Assembly: GCA_020638055.1 (NCBI GenBank)
Contig: JACKJH010000001.1
Location: forward strand, 496,001-560,000
DNA length: 64,000 bases
Source: Hyphomicrobiaceae bacterium
Lineage (GTDB): Bacteria > Pseudomonadota > Alphaproteobacteria > Rhizobiales > Hyphomicrobiaceae
Reading direction: 5' to 3'
The notes under the pieces are model-generated. The model saw only the letters and a program-made list of their open reading frames with translations, did no database searches and was not told where the DNA came from. Shown piece after piece: positions 26,979-35,906 of the stretch; position 1 is the stretch's first letter; the number at the start of each line of letters is the position of its first letter. Both the position numbers and the translations under genes were made by a program.

Positions 26979-27398
26979 ACCATAATACCTCGATTTTACT
27001 CATTATTTTAGCAATTCAAATTGACGCGCACTAACCGCGGGTTAGCGCAGTTGTATCGGCGTTTCGGTCGGTCTCTGCGCCCCGAATACTTGGTCTTCGC
27101 GCGGCAAATCTCCCGCTGTCTCTGGCCTCGAAATTCCTTTTCCGGGCGCCGTCCGTTGCCTCGCCGCAGAGACCTAGTTCGCAGCCAAACTGAGACTGGT
27201 TTGAAAGCCCCTCTGAGGGCCCGTACGCAATGGCCGCTTGCGGATAGAGGCGACATTGCCAGCCCGTAGTTCGTGCACGCCCCCACGAGGAGCGCTCATT
27301 GCATAACTACCGCGGTAAGCGGACTTCCGGCAGACCCAATTCTGTCCACGAATCGCTGTAAGCGGAGGCCAGTAGACTATTGGACGCAAGAGGGTCGA
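26979..27398. other. Non-coding gap between tRNA-Ala and the large unknown gene
   Basis: This 420-bp stretch holds no supported gene. It lies between tRNA-Ala and the accessory region, so it may contain an old integration junction, and presumably the promoter of the gene at 27399. I saw no repeat of the tRNA end in it. Confidence 0.4.
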
Positions 27399-30300
27399 AT
27401 GCGCGTCACCGCCAAACGCATTGAGAGCTGGGCCGGGCAGAGCGTCGCGCCGGCCGAACTACCTCGCCTCCTCCGCCGACTCGTACACGCCACGACAGTG
27501 TTGCAATCGGCATCGATGCCGGCCGGTGAAGCCGTCAACCTCCCAGGCTGGGATGGACGCACAGTATCGGAGGCCGGCTCTGTCTGGGTTCCGGCAGGCG
27601 CTGCCTTCTGGGAATGGTCGTGCGAGAACACAAAGACGGTCGCACGAAAAGCGACCAGAGACTTCGAAAAGCGCACCGGCCAAACCAGTGCCGCTCGCCG
27701 AGCGGTAAGCACATTCGTGTTCGTCTCGGCTCGCCGCTGGTCCGCCAAGGATGCGTGGGCAGCCGAGCATGGCCGCAGCTCCGGCTGGAAGGCTGTACGG
27801 GCATACGACGCCACAACGATCGAGGAATGGCTGGAGGAAGCTCCAGGCGTTGCACTGGCTTTCGCCGAGGAGTTGGGCGATGTCGGTCCTGGTGTTGAGA
27901 CACCCAGCCGCTTCTGGTCGACATGGTCCGGCTCGGCAGCGCCGGCCATCACGATGGAAGCGTGCACGGAGGGGCGTGCCGAGGTCGTCGACCGACTCGC
28001 GAGAACCATTCGGGAGCGCGTCGATCGCGGCATGACGGCGCCGATCTCGGTGCACGCCGACACCGCTGAGGAAGCCGCCGCCTTCGCTTGCGGCGTAGTG
28101 CAATGCCAGCCTGAGCTAGCGATTCAGTCGCTGGTCGTGACCACGCAGGAGGGCTGGCGCTATGTGGAGAAGCAAGAGAGCCTGAAGATTGTGATCGCTG
28201 CGGCTCCGGAGTTGGCTGAGCGCGTGCCGAAGCGTGAGGGACTAGCAGTGATCCTTCCCTATGGCGCGAGTGACATGGTCGCTCACTACCGCGGGGCCTC
28301 AGGCGACACAGGGGCTGCGGAAATCACTCTCGAACGGCCGATGCGATCTGACTTCGCCAAGGCATTGCAGAAACTTGAATTGGATGAGGCCGAATCCGAT
28401 CGGCTCGCTGCGCAAGTCGGGCGTTCCTGGTCGATCTATCGTCGTCGGCGCGCGGAAAATCCAGCCGTCCGAGTACCACGTTGGCTCAATTCCGAAGCCG
28501 CCTGGGTCTTGTCGACCATGTGCCTCGTTGGTGGATGGAAATCGGACAGACCGGGCGATCGTGAAGTCATTGCTCGCATAGCCGGCGAGTCTTACGCCGC
28601 CATCGAAAAAGCACTGATCACGCTGTCGCGCCTCGACGACGCACCAGTTGTAAGAATCGGAACCGTCTGGAAAGCTAAGGCTTCCCTGGAGCTATTGGAC
28701 CTGTTCGCCGAACGCATAACTGGAGACGAGTTGGACCGCTATCTGACGGAAACGTCGGTCATCTTGAGCGCACCGGATCCGGCCCTCGAGTTGGAGCCGG
28801 AAAACCGCAGTGCAGCCGAAATCTACGGCAAGACACGAGCTCAGTCGGGTCTGCTCATCGAATCCCTTGCCGACAGCCTGATCAAGTTGGTCGTGCGTGG
28901 GGAAGAGATGCCGGGACTTGCCAGACTGAATTTGACGAGCCGGGTGGATCGCCTCGTGCGCGATCTTCTGCGTGATGCCGACACGACGCGCTGGTTGTCC
29001 TTGGCCGGCCTCCTGCAGCCGCTCGCAGAGGCAGCGCCGAAGGAATTCTTGTCTGCCGTCGAGCGCAGCTTGGCCATGAGCAACCGGCCAATCGCAGCTC
29101 TCTTCACCGCCGGTGACGGCGACAGCTATTTCGCCCGCTCCTACCACGTCGATCTGCTGTGGGCGCTGGAGCTGTTGGCCTGGTCGCCGAGCAGGTTGAT
29201 GCGCGTCGTCCGCATTTTGGCGGAGCTGTCCAAGTTGCCGCTGCCGGACCGCCTCGGCAATCGGCCGAGCGAGAGCTTGCTCGGGTTGTTCCGCACGTGG
29301 CTTCCTCAGACGGCTGCTCCGATCGATCAGCGGATTGACGCCTTGAATTGGCTGGTAGCCGCCCAGCCCGAGGTCGCCACAGAGATCGTGGACAAGCTCG
29401 TGTATGCGGGAAGCGATGTGGGTAGCCACGGGGCGCGACCGCACTGGCGCAGCGACGACGCAGGTCATGGTCGCGCCATCCCACACAAGGACAGGTTGGC
29501 GATGCTAATCGCGGCCGCCGATCAACAGATCGAGCTGGCTCGTGGCAACGTCGAGCGTCTCGGTCGCCTGATCGACAAGCTCGAGGCCTTCGACAAGCCG
29601 AGGGTCGGCCGCATTCTTGATACTGTCGACGAGATCGGCCGCAAGGCCGGCGATGCCGATCGGGAGCGCCTGTGGGGAGTGCTGCGCAAGCGGATCAATT
29701 GGCACCAGCAGCGGCGCGAACGTAGTTCCGAAAAGCTGCCCCCGTATCATGCACGTATGGTCAGGCTCTATGACGAGATTGCGCCGACAGACCTTGTTGT
29801 GCGCCATCGCTGGCTCTTTCGCGACGGTTGGCCGGAGCCGCCGATTCGACGATGGAATGCCGGCGCGCATGAGCGCACGGAGGTCGTAGAGGCAGAGAGA
29901 CTTAAGGCACTGAAGCAGATACTTGCTGCCGAAGGGCTGCAGGGTGTTGAGCGGCTGGCCGCCGCGGCGCCCGGATGCGGCTACGTTGGCAACGTGCTCG
30001 CCAAGTCGCGCATCGAGCTGCCACAGGTACGGCCTTGGCTGTTGGAAAGGGTCGTGGACGCGCACCCCGGCAACGGCGTGCATGACCTGATGTTCGGGCT
30101 GCTCCGCGCACTTCCTCAGCTGGATGCAGTCGCGCTCATGCGCGATGCCTGTGTGCTGTTGCACAGGGGCGGACATGGTATCGAACGGATCGCGGCGGTG
30201 CTGGTGGCCATTCCTGTGCAACAGTCGACCTGGGAGCTGGCGGCCGAGTTTGGCGTCGACGTAGAGACAGACTACTGGAGGCGCTGCAATCCGCACATGT

Positions 30301-31205
30301 GGGTCCGCGCAGGCGAAGCTGACTTCGAGTTCGTAGCCCGCAAGCTGTGCGGCGTCGGGCGGCCGAGCACGGCGCTCCAACTTGGGCACTTCGGAATCGA
30401 GAAGATGGATGCCCATCTTCTGCTCGATGTCCTCGAACAATTCTCCCGCGAACCGGAGGCCGATGGACCCCGTCTTACCTCCTGGGATATTTGCGAGGCG
30501 ATTGATCATCTCGAGGCCGCACCCGGTGTCGATAGGCACCGTCTGGCACTGTTGGAGTTCCGCTTGTTCGAGGCGCTCGGATTCGAGGGCGGCCGCCATG
30601 CCAAGTCGCTCTACTCCGAGGTCACCAACAATCCAAAAGTGTTCGCCGAATTCATCTGCATGGTCTACAAGCCGCAGTCCCGGAGGGAGGAACCGGAAAT
30701 CAGCGAGCGGCAGCGTGAGCTGGCCGGTCATGCGTGGCGGATCCTGAATGATTGCGAGACGATGCCCGGAACAGCGCACGATGGAACATTCGACCCAAAG
30801 GCGTTCAAATCATTCATCATCGATGCTCAGCGATTGTGTGCGGAGGCCGATAGACTTGGCTCGTGCAACTCGGTCCTGGGGCAAATCCTGTCGCATGCGC
30901 CGACCGACAGTGATGGCGTTTGGCCGTTCGGCCCTGCCCGTGACGTGCTGGATCATGTGAATCACGAGAGAATGCGCGAAGGCTTCGAAGTTGGCACGCA
31001 CAACAACCGCGGCGTCGTCACCAAGTCCTACGCCGAGGGAGGAAGGCAGGAGCGCAAACTCGCTGAGCGTTACCGGAAACACGCGTCGGCCCTGCACAAT
31101 TCGCACCCGCTCGTCGCCGCCATGCTGGAGAGAATCGCCGAGGGCTATGATCTCGACGGCAAGCGGGAGGACGACCGCGCGAAGATGATGATCGAGCGCG
31201 GCTAG
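27399..31205 (+). CDS. Large unnamed protein: PD-(D/E)XK-like N-terminus, degenerate NTPase-like region, helical remainder
   Basis: 1268 residues. I know of related uncharacterised bacterial proteins but no name. Residues 1-160 look like a restriction-endonuclease fold: helix-rich start, then PGWDG (Asp52), VWVPAGAAFWEWS (Glu72 followed by Ser74 where a lysine is usual, with Lys84 as a possible substitute), FVFVSARRW and AYDATTIEEWLEEAP. Residues 185-300 alternate beta and alpha like a STAND/AAA NTPase, but where a P-loop is expected the sequence is ISVHADTAEEAAAFA, and the strand LKIVIAAAPE lacks a Walker B acid. From about 380 on it is almost wholly helical, as in repeat-type sensor regions. 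The ATG at 27399 has GAGGG 5 bp upstream; an earlier in-frame start at 27273 is less likely. A defence role is inferred from architecture and location only. Confidence 0.75.
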   Translation: MRVTAKRIESWAGQSVAPAELPRLLRRLVHATTVLQSASMPAGEAVNLPGWDGRTVSEAGSVWVPAGAAFWEWSCENTKTVARKATRDFEKRTGQTSAARRAVSTFVFVSARRWSAKDAWAAEHGRSSGWKAVRAYDATTIEEWLEEAPGVALAFAEELGDVGPGVETPSRFWSTWSGSAAPAITMEACTEGRAEVVDRLARTIRERVDRGMTAPISVHADTAEEAAAFACGVVQCQPELAIQSLVVTTQEGWRYVEKQESLKIVIAAAPELAERVPKREGLAVILPYGASDMVAHYRGASGDTGAAEITLERPMRSDFAKALQKLELDEAESDRLAAQVGRSWSIYRRRRAENPAVRVPRWLNSEAAWVLSTMCLVGGWKSDRPGDREVIARIAGESYAAIEKALITLSRLDDAPVVRIGTVWKAKASLELLDLFAERITGDELDRYLTETSVILSAPDPALELEPENRSAAEIYGKTRAQSGLLIESLADSLIKLVVRGEEMPGLARLNLTSRVDRLVRDLLRDADTTRWLSLAGLLQPLAEAAPKEFLSAVERSLAMSNRPIAALFTAGDGDSYFARSYHVDLLWALELLAWSPSRLMRVVRILAELSKLPLPDRLGNRPSESLLGLFRTWLPQTAAPIDQRIDALNWLVAAQPEVATEIVDKLVYAGSDVGSHGARPHWRSDDAGHGRAIPHKDRLAMLIAAADQQIELARGNVERLGRLIDKLEAFDKPRVGRILDTVDEIGRKAGDADRERLWGVLRKRINWHQQRRERSSEKLPPYHARMVRLYDEIAPTDLVVRHRWLFRDGWPEPPIRRWNAGAHERTEVVEAERLKALKQILAAEGLQGVERLAAAAPGCGYVGNVLAKSRIELPQVRPWLLERVVDAHPGNGVHDLMFGLLRALPQLDAVALMRDACVLLHRGGHGIERIAAVLVAIPVQQSTWELAAEFGVDVETDYWRRCNPHMWVRAGEADFEFVARKLCGVGRPSTALQLGHFGIEKMDAHLLLDVLEQFSREPEADGPRLTSWDICEAIDHLEAAPGVDRHRLALLEFRLFEALGFEGGRHAKSLYSEVTNNPKVFAEFICMVYKPQSRREEPEISERQRELAGHAWRILNDCETMPGTAHDGTFDPKAFKSFIIDAQRLCAEADRLGSCNSVLGQILSHAPTDSDGVWPFGPARDVLDHVNHERMREGFEVGTHNNRGVVTKSYAEGGRQERKLAERYRKHASALHNSHPLVAAMLERIAEGYDLDGKREDDRAKMMIERG

Positions 31206-31469
31206 CTAAGCTTCGGACCTGGACAGTCCCAATGTCTTTCGCTGCTCCGTCCAATCCATCGGCAGGTCGGTCAATGTCGAGAGGCCGTGGCGGCGAGGAA
31301 TTGTGCCAGTGATCGCTGCCTTTACGATGTCGGGAGCCAGGAAGGCGAGCGACAGGATCATGCGAACGGATCGCTCGCTTCGATTTTCGCGCGCCGCGAT
31401 CGCCGCAAGGTCGGGGACGTCCCCCTGAATCAGCTGATCGAGCCAAGCTCTTTCGATTGGCTTTCTCGG
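31206..31469 (-). pseudogene. C-terminal remnant of a large serine recombinase
   Basis: The reverse strand encodes 87 residues, RKPIERAWLDQLIQGD..., followed by AAIAARENRSERSVRMILSL, AFLAPDIVKAAITGTIPRR and DLPMDWTEQRKTLGL, then a stop. This is the conserved C-terminal end of recombinase (resolvase) family proteins common in Hyphomicrobiales. An in-frame stop directly upstream at 31470-31472 and the LysR gene beyond show that the catalytic part is gone. Its stop is flush with the end of the large gene at 31205. Confidence 0.75.
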
Positions 31470-31478
31470 TCATGAGCC

Positions 31479-32387
31479 TCAGTCCGGCGCAGCATCAACC
31501 AGTTGCGTCCAGAGTCGATCGGCGACGATATTTCGACAATCCGGCGATCGGAAAAGCACGTGGTCGATAGGGATGTCAGTTGATGTTCCACCGGCCCTGA
31601 CAAGGCGACCAGAACTCAATGCTTCATCTACAAGCGTCAACGGCAGCCAAGCCACGCCTTGTCCTTCAAGTGCCATGTTGAGCAATGTTGCCGCGAGATG
31701 AGATGTAAAGACAGGCTCTGTCCCTGCAGGTGTTACGACCGGAGGCAGCACGGAACGGACGATGCGTCCCAATCCGGAGTCTTCACTATAGCCAAGCATT
31801 TTGATTGATGCTTTGGCGTCGCTGGAGACGGGCAAAGATGGACGCCCATCCGCGTCAGGTGCACAGACCGGCAATAGCGTGTCGCCACCCAATCGAATAC
31901 TGGGAAACCTCTGGGCGTCAAGGCTGGAAGGCACGTTACCGTGTTGGTGGCACAGCAGAAAATGTACCTCACCGCTGAGCATCATCTGCTCACAGGCAGC
32001 AAAGCTGTCGGAAATCAGGTTGATTGTGCCGACCGAGCCGAAAATGTTGAGTCGGCGTATCCAGCCAGGGAAAAAGGTGAAAGAGAGGGCATGGGTTGCG
32101 GCGATAGTTAGAGAAGCTGCGTTGCGTTCGCCGGCGGCTTGAGCACCCCTGCGAGCGCGGTCCAAACTGCTCAGCAATTCGCCCACCTGCGGACTGAAAT
32201 ATACACCTGCTGCCGTCAGTGTCGCGCCCCGTGCGCCGCGCTCGAATAACGCCGTTCCGACCCAATCCTCAAGAGCACGAATGCGGCGGCTGAACGCCGG
32301 TTGCGTCACGTTTCGCATCTCGGCAGCCCTGGAGAAATTGCCGGTCTCCGCAAGAGCCTGGAAGTCCTTCAACCAATCAAGATCCAT
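31479..32387 (-). CDS. LysR-family transcriptional regulator (HypT-like)
   Basis: 302 residues. The N-terminal winged helix reads MDLDWLKDFQALAETGNFSRAAEMRNVTQPAFSRRIRALEDWVG, closest to the HypT/QseD subgroup of LysR regulators. The C-terminal effector domain follows from about residue 90. It is divergent from the D-tartrate dehydratase gene, with an inverted repeat in the 101-bp intergenic region, so it likely controls that gene and itself. The effector could be tartrate or a product, but this is not shown. Confidence 0.92.
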   Translation of the reverse strand: MDLDWLKDFQALAETGNFSRAAEMRNVTQPAFSRRIRALEDWVGTALFERGARGATLTAAGVYFSPQVGELLSSLDRARRGAQAAGERNAASLTIAATHALSFTFFPGWIRRLNIFGSVGTINLISDSFAACEQMMLSGEVHFLLCHQHGNVPSSLDAQRFPSIRLGGDTLLPVCAPDADGRPSLPVSSDAKASIKMLGYSEDSGLGRIVRSVLPPVVTPAGTEPVFTSHLAATLLNMALEGQGVAWLPLTLVDEALSSGRLVRAGGTSTDIPIDHVLFRSPDCRNIVADRLWTQLVDAAPD

Positions 32388-32419
32388 GTTGATGCCGATC
32401 GTGCATGAGCCGAAAACAA

Positions 32420-32443
32420 CTTGGCATTGGCCAACAAGCCAAG
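32420..32443. promoter_or_regulatory. Candidate LysR operator between the regulator and tarD
   Basis: CTTGGC-N12-GCCAAG, with a second palindrome TTGGCCAA nested inside it one base off centre. It lies 32 bp upstream of the LysR start and 45 bp upstream of the dehydratase ATG. Symmetry and position fit a LysR-type binding site, although no experimental support is visible. Confidence 0.5.
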
Positions 32444-32488
32444 CTGAAACCTATCCTGCGTTCACAAAAATTCACAGGGAGAAACAAG

Positions 32489-33652
32489 ATGCGCATCGTC
32501 GATGTCCGGGAAGTCACAAAGCCGATCGCTTCGCCGATCCGCAACGCATACATAGACTTTACCAAGATGACAGCAAGCCTTGTCGCTGTCGTCACCGACG
32601 TCGTCTGCGACGGCAGGCGTGTCGTCGGATACGGGTTCAATTCGAATGGCCGCTACGGCCAGGGCGGACTCATCCGCGAACGGTTCCGCGACAGGATCCT
32701 GGAGGCACCACCCGAAAATCTGCTCAATGAGAGCGGAGACAATCTCGATCCCCATAAGGTTTGGTCTGCGATGATGGCCAATGAAAAGCCAGGTGGTCAT
32801 GGTGAGCGTTCCGTCGCCGTTGGAACGCTGGACATGGCCGTCTGGGATGCGACCGCGAAAATTGCAGGCAAGCCACTCTTCCGGTTGCTGGCGGATCGAT
32901 ACGGTCGCGAAGCCAACCCGAAGGTTTTCGTCTATGCGGCTGGCGGCTACTACTATCCAGGCAAGGATGACACGCAGCTCAGGTCCGAAATGCGCGGCTA
33001 TCTCGATCGCGGCTACACCGTCGTCAAAATGAAAATCGGCGGCGCGAGTCTTGAGGAGGATCGGCGCCGCGTTGAAGCAGTGCTGGCAGAGATAGGATCT
33101 CAGGCGCAACTTGCTGTTGATGCAAACGGCCGGTTTGATCTTGAAACCGCCATCGCGTACGCAAAGATGCTCCGTGACTACCCGCTGTTCTGGTACGAGG
33201 AAGCCGGTGACCCGCTCGACTACGCCCTTCAAGCCTCGTTGTCGGAGTTTTATCCCCGACCGATGGCAACCGGTGAAAACCTGTTTTCACATCAGGATGC
33301 GCGTAATCTTCTGCGTTACGGCGGCATGCGCCCGGATCGCGACTGGCTGCAATTCGATTGTGCGCTTTCCTACGGATTGGTCGAGTATTTGCGGACCCTG
33401 GAAGTCTTGCATCAATTTGGCTGGTCACCTGACCGGTGCATCCCCCACGGCGGCCACCAGATGTCGCTCAACATCGCCGCCGGTCTTGGCCTCGGCGGAA
33501 ACGAAAGCTACCCGGATCTTTTCCAGCCTTACGGAGGCTTTCCCGATGGTGTACGCGTCGAGAGCGGGCACATCGTGATGCCGGAGTTGCCTGGAATTGG
33601 CTTCGAGGGCAAGTCCGACCTCATCAAGGTCATGCACGATTTGGCAACGTGA
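32489..33652 (+). CDS. tarD: D-tartrate dehydratase, enolase superfamily
   Basis: 387 residues of the mandelate-racemase/muconate-lactonising group. The catalytic KxK is Lys180/Lys182 (VVKMKIG). Metal ligands are Asp211 (AVDANG), Glu237 (WYEEAG) and Glu263 (ATGENLF), and the second catalytic residue is His320 (CIPHGGHQ). These match, two residues earlier throughout, the residues I recall for the Bradyrhizobium japonicum D-tartrate dehydratase. It dehydrates D-tartrate to oxaloacetate. GGGAGA lies 7 bp upstream of the ATG at 32489, so the longer frame from 32405 is rejected. The nearby tartrate dehydrogenase and TctABC-type transporter support the substrate. Confidence 0.88.
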   Translation: MRIVDVREVTKPIASPIRNAYIDFTKMTASLVAVVTDVVCDGRRVVGYGFNSNGRYGQGGLIRERFRDRILEAPPENLLNESGDNLDPHKVWSAMMANEKPGGHGERSVAVGTLDMAVWDATAKIAGKPLFRLLADRYGREANPKVFVYAAGGYYYPGKDDTQLRSEMRGYLDRGYTVVKMKIGGASLEEDRRRVEAVLAEIGSQAQLAVDANGRFDLETAIAYAKMLRDYPLFWYEEAGDPLDYALQASLSEFYPRPMATGENLFSHQDARNLLRYGGMRPDRDWLQFDCALSYGLVEYLRTLEVLHQFGWSPDRCIPHGGHQMSLNIAAGLGLGGNESYPDLFQPYGGFPDGVRVESGHIVMPELPGIGFEGKSDLIKVMHDLAT

Positions 33653-33710
33653 CGCTAGCGACAGTCGAGTCAGCACGGCCCATCGACGCATCGCAAAGCC
33701 ATTGCCAACC

Positions 33711-34625
33711 TCAGAGCGTGCCCATGGAGTGGTGCAACCTGGAATTCAGACTTTCAGCCAGGAAATTGATGAACAGGCGCACCTTGGCAGATAGGTTGTG
33801 CTTACCCGGGTAAACCGCAAAAATATCCGCATCCGGCTGCAGATATTTAGGCAGAACGATCTTCAATCGACCAGACTCGACATGGTGCAGGATGTCCCAC
33901 TCCGATCGCAACATGATCCCGTGACCGTTCAACACCCATCGCAGCGCAATCTCGCCGTCATTGCTGCTCAGCGAGCCGCGAACCTTGATCGTCCAATTGC
34001 GATCGTTTCTTTGAAATCTCCAGATGTCATAGGCGTCTGTGTCCTGGCGCAACACAATGCAATCGTGTTGTTCAAGATCCGATAGCTTCTGGGGAATTCC
34101 ACTGCGATCCAGATAATCCGGCGATGCGCACATGAAACGTCGATTTGACTGCAGCTTTCGAGTTATCAAGCGTGAATTCGGAGAACTTCCAAACCGAATT
34201 CCGAGGTCAAATCCTTCTTCGACGAGATTGATCGGTGCATCGCTCAACACAAGTTGCACTTCGACCTGCGGGTAGTCTTTGACGAAATCCGAAACGACGC
34301 TCGCAATGTGTTCCCGTCCAAAACCGAATGTGGCGTTTATCCGCAAAAGTCCTTTGGGTGATGACTTGGCCGCTGCGACCGATTCATTGAGATCGTCGAT
34401 ATCACTAAGAATTCGGACGGCCCTGTCCAGGTACGCCTCCCCTTCGCCAGTCAAACTGACGCGACGGGTGGTGCGGTTTAGAAGTCTGGTTCCCAGCTTG
34501 TCTTCCATCTTGGCAAGCCGCTTGCTGACCGCCGGCGGTGTGACCCCCAGGTCCAGGGCGGCCGCCGCAAAACTCCCCTTTCGTGCCAGCAAGACGAAAA
34601 ACGCCAGATCGCTCTCCGAGAGCAT
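33711..34625 (-). CDS. LysR-family transcriptional regulator (DmlR/TtdR-like)
   Basis: 304 residues. The helix-turn-helix is FFVLLARKGSFAAAALDLGVTPPAVSKRLAKMEDKLGTRLLNRTTRRVSLT, as in regulators of D-malate and tartrate genes (DmlR, TtdR). The effector domain contains RFGSSPNSRLITRKLQSNRR and GIMLRSEWDI. GGAG 7 bp upstream of the ATG at 34625 sets the start. It is divergent from the transporter and tartrate dehydrogenase genes, which it probably regulates. Confidence 0.92.
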   Translation of the reverse strand: MLSESDLAFFVLLARKGSFAAAALDLGVTPPAVSKRLAKMEDKLGTRLLNRTTRRVSLTGEGEAYLDRAVRILSDIDDLNESVAAAKSSPKGLLRINATFGFGREHIASVVSDFVKDYPQVEVQLVLSDAPINLVEEGFDLGIRFGSSPNSRLITRKLQSNRRFMCASPDYLDRSGIPQKLSDLEQHDCIVLRQDTDAYDIWRFQRNDRNWTIKVRGSLSSNDGEIALRWVLNGHGIMLRSEWDILHHVESGRLKIVLPKYLQPDADIFAVYPGKHNLSAKVRLFINFLAESLNSRLHHSMGTL

Positions 34626-34665
34626 TGATAACTCCAAGTACATAATCAAGTGAGCCGAAAGAAAT

Positions 34666-34688
34666 TATCATACTTCCAAGCGATGATA
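34666..34688. promoter_or_regulatory. Candidate LysR operator upstream of the TctC-like gene
   Basis: TATCAT-N11-ATGATA is a perfect 6-bp inverted repeat with the T-N11-A spacing characteristic of LysR boxes. It lies 40 bp upstream of the divergent LysR gene and 241 bp upstream of the TctC-like gene. Confidence 0.5.
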
Positions 34689-34929
34689 CAGTCGCCTCCA
34701 CTGCAGACAGAGAAGCTGCAGTCACCCGGATACCTGCAATCAGAAAAAGACGGGGCCGGGACTGAGGAGGAACGGTGGGCAACGCTCTGACGGAGCGCCG
34801 CCAACAACAGCGAAACTTTCTCCAAGCCGATGATCGAGCTGAGCATTTTGAAAGCGCGTTCGCGATTACGCACGCCGCTATGGCGGCCTGCGTCCGCATT
34901 CGCCACAGACCGTGAACTCGGAGGACTCG

Positions 34930-35889
34930 ATGAGGACAACTCTTGTGAAGCTAGCGGCGGGCCTCGCCCTTGGAGCCGCAATCACCACGTCGGCATTTGC
35001 GGACAAATTCCCTAGTAAGCCAATCACCTACATCATTCCGTTCAATGCCGGCGGCGAGTCGGACATTTCCGCCCGCTTCCAGCAATCAGCCTGGGAGAAG
35101 TATTCAGGTCAGCCTGTTGTCATCACGTATCAAGCCGGTGCTGGTGGCGCACAGGCCTGGTCGCAGTTGAACTCGATAGCGGGCGATGGATACACCATCA
35201 TGGGCATCAATCTGCCCCACACGGTGCTCCAGCCCATGATGAAGGACGTCGGCTACAAGACTGACGATCTGACGCCGGTCAACTACTTCCACTATACGCC
35301 CAACGCAATTTTCGTCGCCAAGGACAGTCAGTTCAAGACGCTCAAGGACCTGGTCGAATTCGCCAAGGCTAATCCCGGTGCTGTCACGTTTGCCGGATCA
35401 GGCTCGAACTCCGCGAACCATCTGGCGCAAGCCCAGTTCGACAAGTTGGCAGGCATCAAGACAACCTACATTCCGTTCAGCGGAACAGGGCCCTCTGTGA
35501 CCGCCGTTCTCGGAATGCAGACGATGGCCGGTTTCAACTATGCGCCGTCGGGACTCAATCAGGGAGACGCGATGCGCATGCTTGCGGTTGCCGCAGAAGA
35601 GCGCCTGCCGGCATTCCCCGACGTGCCCACCTTCAAAGAACTTGGATACGACCTTGTTGGCGGCGCATACCGCGGTCTCGCGGTGCCGAAGTCTGCATCC
35701 GAAGAAACTCGGAAGAACATTTCCGAACTGATTTCAAAAATCAACGCCGATCCGGACTTCCGCAAGAAGATGGAAGCGGGCGGCTTTGTGCTGACCGACA
35801 TTCCCTACGACAAGATGCAATCGTTCGTTGAGAAAAAGAAGGCTGAATACGAAGACGCTGCTGGTCTTCTTGGCATCAAAAAGAAGTAA
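34930..35889 (+). CDS. Tripartite tricarboxylate transporter substrate-binding protein (TctC family)
   Basis: 319 residues with a signal peptide (MRTTLVKLAAGLALGAAITTSAFA) and the TctC/Bug fold: FPSKPITYIIPFNAGGESD, the GSGSNSANHLAQAQF block and the AAEERLPAFPDVPTFKELGYD segment. It captures a carboxylate in the periplasm for the membrane component encoded next. GGAGG 5 bp before the ATG at 34930 gives the start. The substrate is probably tartrate or a related dicarboxylate, judged from neighbours. Confidence 0.93.
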   Translation: MRTTLVKLAAGLALGAAITTSAFADKFPSKPITYIIPFNAGGESDISARFQQSAWEKYSGQPVVITYQAGAGGAQAWSQLNSIAGDGYTIMGINLPHTVLQPMMKDVGYKTDDLTPVNYFHYTPNAIFVAKDSQFKTLKDLVEFAKANPGAVTFAGSGSNSANHLAQAQFDKLAGIKTTYIPFSGTGPSVTAVLGMQTMAGFNYAPSGLNQGDAMRMLAVAAEERLPAFPDVPTFKELGYDLVGGAYRGLAVPKSASEETRKNISELISKINADPDFRKKMEAGGFVLTDIPYDKMQSFVEKKKAEYEDAAGLLGIKKK

Positions 35890-35906
35890 GGGAGCTCGTC
35901 GCCGCC

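Noticed and set aside
26777..26983. Reverse frame starting MVGGAEGNRTPDLCSAIAAL
   Set aside because: It is the well-known artefact of reading a tRNA gene (here tRNA-Ala) on its antisense strand.
29505..30779. A 424-codon reverse frame inside the large unknown gene
   Set aside because: It is antisense to a continuous 1268-codon gene and shows no recognisable family.
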